Below, one piece after another: positions 7,540 to 14,943 of a stretch of DNA of 64,000 bases. Position numbers and translations under genes: made by a program. Position 1 is the first letter of the stretch. Every line of letters starts with the position of its first letter. This DNA comes from an uncultured Myxococcales bacterium (GTDB lineage: Bacteria; Myxococcota_A; UBA9042). The DNA is taken from contig CAIMLR010000014.1 of the NCBI GenBank assembly GCA_903842345.1, forward strand, positions 124,001 through 188,000, in the 5' to 3' direction. Under the pieces are notes generated by a model, which made no database searches, had not been told where the DNA came from, and saw only the letters and a list, made by a program, of their open reading frames with translations.

Positions 7540-9273
7540 TCAGTCGGCCAAGAGCCAAGCCTGATGCGCGCCGGCACACGGACTCGCGGGACGGCGAATC
7601 GACTGCCGCGCCTTGGCAAAGTCGGCAAAAATCCTCGATTCGCCGGCATCGTGACAGCGCAGACATGCACCTGCGCGCACAATCCGGCGCAATTCCAACG
7701 CGTTCAAGGAACGAAGCCCCACGCGCGTGCCCTGAGCCGGATCCACCGCGGTCAGCGTCGTCCAGCGATCGGCAGCCAATCCAGTCGCATCCACGTGGTC
7801 CGGCACGAACTGCGGCCCGTCCGGCGCGTCGAGCAGGCGTCCTTGACCGAGCCCCAGCGCGGCCGGCGACTGGTGGCAGCTCGCACAGGTGCGCGCCTCA
7901 CGCACCGTCGTGTGCGGGTCAAACGCGCTGAACCAACGCGCTTTGACGACGTCGCCTCCGCGCGCCGTCGCATCGAGCTCCAGGATCATGCCGGGGGCAG
8001 CCGGCGCGATCTGGCCATCAGCCCTCACTGCCAGAACGGGAGGCGCGTGCGCCGGCCCGCCGGAAGTCTCGCGCCAACGACCGGGACGAAGCGCACCCAA
8101 GGCGAAATCCCATTGCGTTTCAGTCGCGACAAAATCCGTATGGCAGGTCAAACACGTCGGCGTCCACGCTGCGTGGCAGCTCGCACAGGTCAGCCGCCCG
8201 TGCCCGGTCAGGCTGTGCGCGGCGTCGACTGGCGTTGGTGCAATCGGATGATCCTTGCCATCGAGCTTGCCGCGCAGCACCCACGCGCCGGACGCGAGTT
8301 GCCGCACGTTCCAAAGCGGTGTGCCCCGGGACGCCAGCAGCACGGGTTCCTGCGCCAGATGGGCGGCGGCCCGCACGGGGGAAAGCCGCAGCGTCACAGC
8401 GTCCGTCACCTGCCCCCAAGTCGACGTCCGCCGCCCGGGACCGTGGCAGGATTCGCACGTCACCTCCACCTGCTCCGCCTCGTGGTTGCGCGCGACGCCG
8501 TCGCCCATCAGCTCCGTGTGCACATGGCAATCGATGCAGGCGAGCCCAGCGGCATGGTGCGCATCCGGTTTCGCGGCGCACGCTGCGCGGCCATCCGGGA
8601 GCAGGACGGGGTCCGCACAAGCCGTCGCAGTCACGGCTTCAGCGAGGCCCTGGTAGGACAAGCCGATGCGGGCGCTGCGGCTGTGACACCCCACGCAGCG
8701 GTCATCGGCGACCTGGGCATCGATGCGCGCGTGGTCGACGGACGCGCCAGCGGGAATGTGGCACGCGGAGCAGCCGGAACCCGTCGCGTAGCGGCCGCTG
8801 ATGGCGTCGTCCCGGTTGGCGCGGCGGGTATTGAGATGACAGCCGGCGCACAGCTTGCGCAGGTGCTCGTCGGCCGCGGTCGGCGTCGGGCTGGCCAGCA
8901 GCTCCACGACCGTGGTCGCGCCGTTGGGCAGCGCAATCTCGCCCAAAGCCCAGCGGTCCACAGCTATCAGGCCGCGGCCGGTGGCCATCAGGGAGGTGGC
9001 GACTGTCCGTCCCTCATCGGAATGGCAGCCGCTGCGCGCGCAGGTCTGACCAACCGTTGCCAACGCCCCGGGTTCCCTCTCAAGACCGCGATGGGCTGCG
9101 GGCTTGGCGGCGGCGAGCACGTCGCCCAAGTGGCAGATCGCGCAGCCCATCTCCGCGTGCGGCGCATTGGGCAGGTCGTGGGGCGTCGTGTGGCAATCCA
9201 GGCAGCGTTCATGCCCCTGCTGCGGGACGATCGGCGCGTGAGGGGACAGGAGCCGCCAGACAAGGAGGCCCAA
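7540..9273 (-). CDS. Membrane-anchored multihaem cytochrome c (about 12 haems)
   Basis: Periplasmic electron carrier, the last gene of the sulfur operon. I count eleven CxxCH haem motifs (CLDCH, CAICH, CAGCH, CSACH, CVGCH, CIDCH, CESCH, CASCH, CLTCH, CASCH, CLRCH) plus one CARSGCH (C-x4-C-H). The coordinates begin at TTG 9273, the first standard initiator (577 residues). However, the frame stays open upstream and encodes LKNRLWKGGAIALL, which completes an N-terminal signal anchor of the NapC/NrfH-like one-helix type. A CTG at 9315 would overlap the preceding stop as CTGA, mirroring the ATGA overlaps elsewhere in the operon. I suspect that is the true start. The family of the haem domains is not one I can name. 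Confidence 0.88.
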   Translation of the reverse strand: MGLLVWRLLSPHAPIVPQQGHERCLDCHTTPHDLPNAPHAEMGCAICHLGDVLAAAKPAAHRGLEREPGALATVGQTCARSGCHSDEGRTVATSLMATGRGLIAVDRWALGEIALPNGATTVVELLASPTPTAADEHLRKLCAGCHLNTRRANRDDAISGRYATGSGCSACHIPAGASVDHARIDAQVADDRCVGCHSRSARIGLSYQGLAEAVTATACADPVLLPDGRAACAAKPDAHHAAGLACIDCHVHTELMGDGVARNHEAEQVEVTCESCHGPGRRTSTWGQVTDAVTLRLSPVRAAAHLAQEPVLLASRGTPLWNVRQLASGAWVLRGKLDGKDHPIAPTPVDAAHSLTGHGRLTCASCHAAWTPTCLTCHTDFVATETQWDFALGALRPGRWRETSGGPAHAPPVLAVRADGQIAPAAPGMILELDATARGGDVVKARWFSAFDPHTTVREARTCASCHQSPAALGLGQGRLLDAPDGPQFVPDHVDATGLAADRWTTLTAVDPAQGTRVGLRSLNALELRRIVRAGACLRCHDAGESRIFADFAKARQSIRRPASPCAGAHQAWLLAD

Positions 9274-9311
9274 CAGCAGCGCGATCGCGCCCCCCTTCCA
9301 CAGCCGATTCT

Positions 9312-10508
9312 TCAGCAGCCACCGCCTTTCTTGGCCGCGGGCGCCGCCGGCCCCGGGCTCGTGCTGGGCGCACGCTGCACAATCGGCGCCGCCTGCTGGC
9401 CTGTAAAATGCGTGTGCAAGGCGCTCTGCGCGCGGTACGCCGTCAAATTGGCGAGCGTCGTCTCCGTTGGCGCAACGGGCGGATCCAGAATGGCGTGCTG
9501 GAAGGCCGGGAAGCCGCCACGCAGGATCAGCACGTCGCCAGGGAAACGCGCCAACTCAGCCGGAACCTGCCGCAGGTCCGCGTCGCCGTACAGGACCAAC
9601 GCGCGGGTTGGCAGCAAGCGCGCCGGCCAGTCGTCCTTCTCATCCTTGCGACACGTCGCGGTTGGCACGCGATGTTGGTGACAGGCTTCTTGCGCGCGCA
9701 TATCCACCACCTGCAAGCGGGACGGGTCCTGCGCAAGTTGCCGCGCCAGCGTCGTGGCGTCAATGGCCGTCGCCCGCTTGACCGCAGTCGCACTCGCACT
9801 CGCACTCGCACTCGCGGATCGCGTGGCAAACGCCGGGACGACCGCAATGACGGCCAGCGCGAGCATCACCGCCATCGCCCGATTGCGGAACGGCCGGGCG
9901 ACGATGGGCTGCGCCTCGGCGTTGCGCCGGGTGAAAATGCGTTCGAGCGCCTCCGCGCCAAAGAAACAGGCAACCGCCATGACCACGACACCCGCGGCGA
10001 CGACGCCAAATGGCACACCGAGGAGCAGGTCCAGGCGGACGACGCCGAGGTTGCTGCCCGTGTAGAACGCCTGCAGCTGCGGGTAGAAAGCGCCAAAGAC
10101 CAGGGTACCCAAGCCGACTCCGACGTAGGTGATGAGGCCGTCGACGTGGCCTGAAGCCGCCGCGACGCACGCTGTGCCAGGGCAATAGCCCGCGACGATG
10201 AACCCGACGCCCAACAAGAGACCACCGATCAGTTGCGGCCACAGGAATGTCTCGGGGATGGTGAGTTGGGCCAAGTCCACGAGGCCGAATCCGCCCAGCA
10301 ACCCCAAGCCCGCCGCAGCCGTAGCGATGCCGGTAAACATGACTTTGAAGACGCGCATGTCCGTGCCGTAGAACTGAGCGGCTAGATTGGGCGCTCGCCC
10401 AAATCCGGCGCGTTCGAGCACAAAACCGAACGCGACGCCGGTCAAGGTGCCGACGACCATGCCAAAGGGACGGCCAAAATACTCGTTTGGATAAAGTGGC
10501 AGGTTCAT
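9312..10508 (-). CDS. YedE-type sulfur transporter fused to a rhodanese domain
   Basis: A 398-residue fusion. Residues about 1-230 are a YeeE/YedE membrane protein with many helices (FGMVVGTLTGVAFGFVLERAGFG, then VAGYCPGTACVAAASG with the conserved Cys motif). A low-complexity Ala-Ser linker (about 228-240) follows, then a rhodanese-like domain (VVDMRAQEACHQHRVPTA, LVLYGDAD, VLILRGGFPAF). The usual rhodanese active-site Cys loop is not clear, since RGGFPAF occupies its place; the domain may bind rather than transfer sulfur. The start is ATG 10508, 8 bases after GGAGG, overlapping the upstream stop as ATGA. Likely role: import of thiosulfate or another sulfur compound for the reductase. Confidence 0.85.
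   Translation of the reverse strand: MNLPLYPNEYFGRPFGMVVGTLTGVAFGFVLERAGFGRAPNLAAQFYGTDMRVFKVMFTGIATAAAGLGLLGGFGLVDLAQLTIPETFLWPQLIGGLLLGVGFIVAGYCPGTACVAAASGHVDGLITYVGVGLGTLVFGAFYPQLQAFYTGSNLGVVRLDLLLGVPFGVVAAGVVVMAVACFFGAEALERIFTRRNAEAQPIVARPFRNRAMAVMLALAVIAVVPAFATRSASASASASATAVKRATAIDATTLARQLAQDPSRLQVVDMRAQEACHQHRVPTATCRKDEKDDWPARLLPTRALVLYGDADLRQVPAELARFPGDVLILRGGFPAFQHAILDPPVAPTETTLANLTAYRAQSALHTHFTGQQAAPIVQRAPSTSPGPAAPAAKKGGGC
9788..9811 (+). repeat. Hexanucleotide tandem repeat encoding the Ala-Ser linker
   Basis: Four perfect copies of TCGCAC in tandem. On the minus strand they encode the Ser-Ala linker between transporter and rhodanese. The unit is a multiple of three, so copy-number changes would alter linker length without shifting the frame. 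Confidence 0.8.
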
Positions 10509-11026
10509 TTCCATTGCCTCCGCACAAACGGTGCGACCAGATACCCGCCGGCGAAGACCGCGAGCATGAAGATCCAGGATCCCGCTGAAAGCACCGCGCC
10601 GCCGCTCAGCGCCTGACCGGACGTGCAGCCGCGCGCGAGCCGCGCCGCGACGCCCATGATGATGCCGCCCGTGAGGGCGAAGGCGATGCGTTTGCCAGTT
10701 GTGGCGCGCGGTCCGCGAAGAATGTCGAGCTTCATTCGGCCAGCGGCGTAGGCGGAGAGCGCGCCGCCGAGGAAGACGCCGAGGACTTCCCAGACCAGCC
10801 AGTCGTCGAGCACCGGTGCGCCGCGCGCAACGAAGGGGCCAAAATAGCCGTTCTGCTCCACCGCAGTTGGCGCAATCCAATGCGCCGCGCCGATCGCCAG
10901 CCGATTCGCCGCGCCCGACGAGCCCACGCCTGTCCCCATCACGAGGTACGACGCGATGAGCACCAGACCGAGCAGGATGCCGGCGAAGTACGGATTCCAG
11001 AGCGGTTTTTCAAGTTGATGTGGCAT
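10505..11026 (-). CDS. YeeE/YedE-family sulfur transporter
   Basis: A 173-residue membrane protein with about four helices. It carries the family motif RGCTSGQALSGGAVLSAGSW with the conserved Cys and paired Gly, as in YeeE/TsuA-type thiosulfate or selenium transporters. It is shorter than the full-length family (about 350 residues). With the next gene, also YedE-like, it probably makes up one transporter from two half-proteins. It overlaps that gene by four bases and follows nrfD by 12 bases. It is clearly part of the sulfur operon. Confidence 0.85.
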   Translation of the reverse strand: MPHQLEKPLWNPYFAGILLGLVLIASYLVMGTGVGSSGAANRLAIGAAHWIAPTAVEQNGYFGPFVARGAPVLDDWLVWEVLGVFLGGALSAYAAGRMKLDILRGPRATTGKRIAFALTGGIIMGVAARLARGCTSGQALSGGAVLSAGSWIFMLAVFAGGYLVAPFVRRQWK

Positions 11027-11038
11027 GACTAGTTTCTC

Positions 11039-11977
11039 CTATGGCAGCAGCCGAAATCCGGTCTCTTGCCCCGACGCCAGCAAAATGGCCCGCAGCGACA
11101 GGCCGCCAATCAGCACCAGGACCGGCGTGAGCGCGATGAGCGGCAGGTGTTTGCGCACCTCCAGCAGCCCCATCGCCAGCGGCACGCAAAGTCCGACGAC
11201 GACGACGAGGGACCAGAAGCTCGCCGTCCACGCGCCGCCCATAAAAACTGCACCGGCCATGCGCGCCGCGGAGCTGCCCGAGGCGTAGCCGATCAGGAGA
11301 AGCGCCAGCAGCAGCAGCTCAGTGGCGATCGCGACCAGATCCCAGCGAATCAGCGTCTTCCGCTCGTCGGCATGGAGGGGCAACAGCAGCAGGAGCGCGG
11401 CGCCCGTGGAAATGCCCGACGTCAGGAACAGCGGCCCCAGCACCGTCGAACTCCACTGGATGCGCGCGGACAGGGTGCCCAGCAGGAGCCCGGTGTAGAG
11501 CCCGAGGCCGACGCCCATCGCGACGCTCAGCCACAGGAGGGGCCGCCGCCAGCGCTGCGCCACTGCCATCGGGCGAGCGAGGACCGGCAGCTGGAGTGCG
11601 GCCGGCAAGTTGCCCAGCCAAAGCAGCAAACCCACCGGATAGACAAGCAGCAGGATCCACGCCCCCCACGACATGGGAGAAGAGGGCCGGAACGCCAGAT
11701 AGAAACGGTAGACGTGAGCCTTGTATTCCAGATCGAGGAACAGCGTGCCCATGCCCAATGAGAGGAGAACGAGCGCGAGGAGGGGCACCGACCGCATCCC
11801 GGAAGACGTTGATGGCTTGGCTTTCTGCAGCTCAAACAATGCCGAAAGGATGAACAGCCCGGCGACAAGGCCGCCGAGGAAGAGGTAGACCGTGATCTCC
11901 CAGCCCCAGATGTGCAGCGCGGGGTCGATCGCGGGGTTGAGGCGGGTCGTCACGGTCTCATGGACGGGGCTTGTCAT
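11039..11977 (-). CDS. NrfD/PsrC-like membrane quinone-interacting subunit
   Basis: A 312-residue integral membrane protein with about eight helices. It begins with a short polar N-terminus, then WGWEITVYLFLGGLVAGLFI, the typical NrfD/PsrC start. Family role: it anchors the molybdoenzyme complex and exchanges electrons with menaquinone or ubiquinone. The ATG at 11977 was chosen because GAGGTG lies 5 bases upstream; a GTG one codon earlier is also possible. It follows the iron-sulfur protein by 9 bases, in the canonical PsrABC order (catalytic, Fe-S, membrane). Confidence 0.9.
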   Translation of the reverse strand: MTSPVHETVTTRLNPAIDPALHIWGWEITVYLFLGGLVAGLFILSALFELQKAKPSTSSGMRSVPLLALVLLSLGMGTLFLDLEYKAHVYRFYLAFRPSSPMSWGAWILLLVYPVGLLLWLGNLPAALQLPVLARPMAVAQRWRRPLLWLSVAMGVGLGLYTGLLLGTLSARIQWSSTVLGPLFLTSGISTGAALLLLLPLHADERKTLIRWDLVAIATELLLLALLLIGYASGSSAARMAGAVFMGGAWTASFWSLVVVVGLCVPLAMGLLEVRKHLPLIALTPVLVLIGGLSLRAILLASGQETGFRLLP

Positions 11978-11986
11978 CACGGCACC

Positions 11987-12529
11987 TCAAACCAGGAAAT
12001 AGAGATTGGGCTCCGCGCCGGTCTCCGGATGGTCGACTTTCCATTCCCGCGAGCGCAGCAGCGCCGACACTTCCGAGTGCGGGTCGTTGGCGTCGCCAAA
12101 ATGCAGCGTGCGCGTCGGACAGACGGTCACGCATGCCGGCAACTCACCGCGCGCGACGCGGTGCAGGCAGAACGTGCACTTGTCCACGTAGCCGTCCGGG
12201 TGCACGTAGCGGGCGTCGTACGGGCACGAGGCGATGCAGGCTTTGCAGCCGGTACAAGCGTCGTGATCGACGAGGACAACGCCGCCGAGGGCGAAATGGC
12301 TGGCGCCGGTGGGGCACGCGTCGACGCACGGGGCGTTGCTGCAGTGGTTGCAGCGGGTGGAGCGAATCTCGGCGCGCAAGTCGGGAAACTCCCCCCAGAT
12401 GTCTTCGACAATCCACTCGCGGCAGTAGCCGTCGGGCACGTTGTTTTCTGACTTGCAGGCGAGGACGCAGGCCTTGCATCCCACGCACAACCGCGTGTCG
12501 ACCAACATGACGTAACGCGGGTTTCTCAT
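11987..12529 (-). CDS. 4Fe-4S ferredoxin-type electron-transfer subunit (PsrB/NrfC-like)
   Basis: A 180-residue protein with four cysteine clusters: CVGCKACVLAC, CNHCSNAPCVDAC, CTGCKACIASC, and CTFC followed later by CVTVC. That is the four-cluster layout of the beta subunits of CISM molybdoenzymes (PsrB, PhsB, NrfC). It carries electrons between the NrfD subunit and the molybdopterin subunit. It lacks its own signal peptide, so it would travel with the Tat-exported catalytic subunit. Its ATG overlaps the upstream stop by four bases (ATGA, 12526-12529). Confidence 0.92.
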   Translation of the reverse strand: MRNPRYVMLVDTRLCVGCKACVLACKSENNVPDGYCREWIVEDIWGEFPDLRAEIRSTRCNHCSNAPCVDACPTGASHFALGGVVLVDHDACTGCKACIASCPYDARYVHPDGYVDKCTFCLHRVARGELPACVTVCPTRTLHFGDANDPHSEVSALLRSREWKVDHPETGAEPNLYFLV

Positions 12530-14739
12530 GGCGTCACCTGTTCAATGCGGACAAAGTTGACGCTCATGCCCGTGCCGCCCATCAACGGGTCGATCTTGGT
12601 GCGCGACATCAGCTTGCTGTCATTCCCGCCGCGCCCGCGGGCGAAGTGCAGCCCTTTGGATTCATGGCCGTAGCCGTGCACCATGAACACGCAATCCGGC
12701 CGGATGCGCTGGGTCGCCTTCAGCCGGATCGGCCCGGCGCGCTCGCCATCCTGGTTGACGAGCGACACCATCTCGCCGTTGGCCAGCCCGCGCTCCTTGG
12801 CGATCCGCGCGTTCAGCCAAACTTCGTTCTCGCTATAGACCTGCGACAGGAAGCGGTTGTTCGTCGTCCGGCCAAACGTGTGCGTCGGCGTGCGTCCCGT
12901 CAGCAGGCGAAACTGTCCCTCGGGCGGCTCCTCCGGCGGCGTGTACTTGGGCATGGGGTCAAAACCGGCGTCGGCGAGCTGCTGGGAGAAGAGTTCGATC
13001 TTCTTGGACGGCGTCGCGAACGTCGGCTCCAGGCCTTCCTCCAGGCAAATCGGCTTGTGCTTGGCCACGAAAACGCCGGTCTTCTTGACCTGCGCCACGT
13101 CAAATCCAGCCGCGCTCAGCCGCGCTTCGACCATCTGCCCCGCGTCAGTCCACGGAAAGTACGTCTCCAACCCAAGGCGTTTGCTCAGTTCGCGCGCGAT
13201 CCACCAGCCCGGTTTGCTGCCATACATCGGCGGCACAACCGGTTGCCGAATCGCCACAAACGGCTCCTTGTACGGCGTGACCGCCACGTCATCCCAGCGC
13301 TCCAGATAGGTCGCCTCAGGCAGCACAACGTCGGCAAAACCGGTGATTTCCGCAGGCAGCACGTCAATCGCCAGCAGGAAGTCGAGGTGCTGAATCGCCG
13401 CGAGCGTCTTCTTGGGCTCCGGCAGCGCCTGCATCAGATTGGTGCCGTAGACAATCCAGCCCTTGATGTCGTACGCCGCCGTCCCGGGCACGGACGCATC
13501 GCGCAGGCCGTGGGCCAGCGACTCGTCCGCGAACGGATAGGTCACGCCCTTGGGCTTGTCCGGCGCGGGCGGCGGCTTGGTCGCATACGCCGGAACGCCC
13601 GGATATTTCGCAACCGGGAGCTTGGTCGGCAGGTAGAAGCCGCCCTGGCGGCCATAGTTGCCCAACAGCGCGTTGACAATCGCCATCGCGCGCGCCCGCT
13701 GCGCGTCGTCGCCATACCACGCCGTGTGCCGCCCGGGGTGGAGCATCGCCGCCGGCCGCGCGCCCGCCAGAAGCCGAATGCTGTCAACAATCTGGCCAGC
13801 GCTCAACCCGGTTTCCACAGCCGCCCATTCCGGCGTCTTGTCGGCGACGTGGGCTTTGAGCTCCTCCAGACCCAGCGCGTATTTCGCAATGTAGTCATGG
13901 TCGTACAGGTTTTCGCTGAGCATCACGTGGATCCACGCCAGCAGCAGCGCAATGTCCGTTCCCGGCTTGATCGGCAGCCAGTGTTTCGCCTTTCCCGCCG
14001 CCGTAGAGAAACGCGGATCGACGACAATCAGCTGGGCGCCACGCGACAGGGCGGTCGCAAACTCCTGCACCTGCGTGTTGTGCATGTTCTCGCCGAGATG
14101 CGAACCAATGAGCGCGATGGCGCGGCAATTCTCCAGGTCGAGCACTTCAGGCGAACCGACCGGGGCGCCAAACGTCAGCTGAAAACCGACTTCGCGACCG
14201 CCGCGGCACTGTGCGTAGGACGGCGCGCCGACGTTGTCCGATCCGTACGCGTTGAGCAGGTGCTTGAAGAACGATCCGCCAAAGCCGTGGCTGAACAACG
14301 CCACCGCTTCCGGCCCGTACTTCGCCTTGATTTTCAGGAGATTTTCAGCCGTGTGATCGAGCGCGGCCTCCCAACTCACCGCCTCGTAGTGCTGCGATCC
14401 GCGATCCCCGCGGCGGATGAGGGGCTGTTTCAGCCGGTCCGGGTCGTAGAGGAGGCCAATGCCGCCCGTGCCGCGCGGACAGAGCTTGCCGCCGGAGAGC
14501 GGATGCGCCGGATTGCCGACGATTTTCGTGACGCGTCCGTTCTGGACGTGAGCGAGGACCCCGCACTTCCAGAAGCAGAGTTCGCACAGCGTGGCCACAA
14601 CGCGGTCGCCGTCAGTATGCGGATCGGCGACGTCGGGGCTGTCCAAGCCGAAGAGGGAGCGCCTGCCGCCGAGCGCCAAGGACGTGGCGCCCAAGGCGAC
14701 CGAGCCAATTTGGATGAATTCGCGCCTGCTCCAAGACAT
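12526..14739 (-). CDS. Tat-exported molybdopterin oxidoreductase, PsrA/PhsA-like
   Basis: A 737-residue catalytic subunit of a complex iron-sulfur molybdoenzyme. The N-terminus MSWSRREFIQIGSVALGATS is a twin-arginine signal. A [4Fe-4S] site follows: Cys52, Cys55, Cys59 and Cys87 (CELCFWKCG and KLCPRG). Cys178 in SYAQCRGG sits where PsrA uses a cysteine to ligate Mo, pointing to the polysulfide/thiosulfate reductase branch rather than the Ser or Asp branches. The C-terminal molybdopterin-binding region (RLLTGRTPTHTFGRTTNNRF) is present. It is the first gene of the operon. Reduction of polysulfide, thiosulfate or tetrathionate is likely; the reverse (oxidation) cannot be excluded. Arsenate is less likely. 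Confidence 0.9.
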   Translation of the reverse strand: MSWSRREFIQIGSVALGATSLALGGRRSLFGLDSPDVADPHTDGDRVVATLCELCFWKCGVLAHVQNGRVTKIVGNPAHPLSGGKLCPRGTGGIGLLYDPDRLKQPLIRRGDRGSQHYEAVSWEAALDHTAENLLKIKAKYGPEAVALFSHGFGGSFFKHLLNAYGSDNVGAPSYAQCRGGREVGFQLTFGAPVGSPEVLDLENCRAIALIGSHLGENMHNTQVQEFATALSRGAQLIVVDPRFSTAAGKAKHWLPIKPGTDIALLLAWIHVMLSENLYDHDYIAKYALGLEELKAHVADKTPEWAAVETGLSAGQIVDSIRLLAGARPAAMLHPGRHTAWYGDDAQRARAMAIVNALLGNYGRQGGFYLPTKLPVAKYPGVPAYATKPPPAPDKPKGVTYPFADESLAHGLRDASVPGTAAYDIKGWIVYGTNLMQALPEPKKTLAAIQHLDFLLAIDVLPAEITGFADVVLPEATYLERWDDVAVTPYKEPFVAIRQPVVPPMYGSKPGWWIARELSKRLGLETYFPWTDAGQMVEARLSAAGFDVAQVKKTGVFVAKHKPICLEEGLEPTFATPSKKIELFSQQLADAGFDPMPKYTPPEEPPEGQFRLLTGRTPTHTFGRTTNNRFLSQVYSENEVWLNARIAKERGLANGEMVSLVNQDGERAGPIRLKATQRIRPDCVFMVHGYGHESKGLHFARGRGGNDSKLMSRTKIDPLMGGTGMSVNFVRIEQVTP

Positions 14740-14795
14740 ACCCCGCCTCCAGCGTTGCGGAGGCCATGAGAGGCGCCAACCGCACGTCCAAGCAG

Positions 14796-14812
14796 TGCAA
14801 GCAACATGCCAA
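14796..14812 (-). promoter_or_regulatory. Sigma54 promoter of the sulfur operon
   Basis: The minus strand reads TTGGCATGTTGCTTGCA. GG and GC are 12 bases apart, matching TTGGCACGNNNNTTGCA with a single change (CAT for CAC). Transcription would start near 14785, about 46 bases before the molybdoenzyme ATG. The only enhancer-binding protein gene in the window lies at the far end of the same operon. Confidence 0.8.
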
Positions 14813-14884
14813 GTTCAGAGAATCGCCAATCATCCGGAATGGCTGAAGTTTTCAGGTCGCCAGCGACGGCGTTCCTGGCAACGA

Positions 14885-14929
14885 TGTTTCACACGCGACA
14901 CATCGTTTCAACCGAATTGAAACGTTTCA
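14885..14929. promoter_or_regulatory. Candidate enhancer (UAS) of the sulfur operon
   Basis: Three overlapping dyads lie 100-144 bp upstream of the predicted start site. They are TGT-N10-ACA (14885-14900), CGTTTCAA-CCGAA-TTGAAACG (14904-14924), and the perfect 12-bp palindrome TGAAACGTTTCA (14918-14929). The distance is typical for sigma54 activators. The flanking gene runs in the same direction and ends at 14944, so the site serves only the operon. Confidence 0.6.
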
Positions 14930-14943
14930 TATGGAACGCCGCG

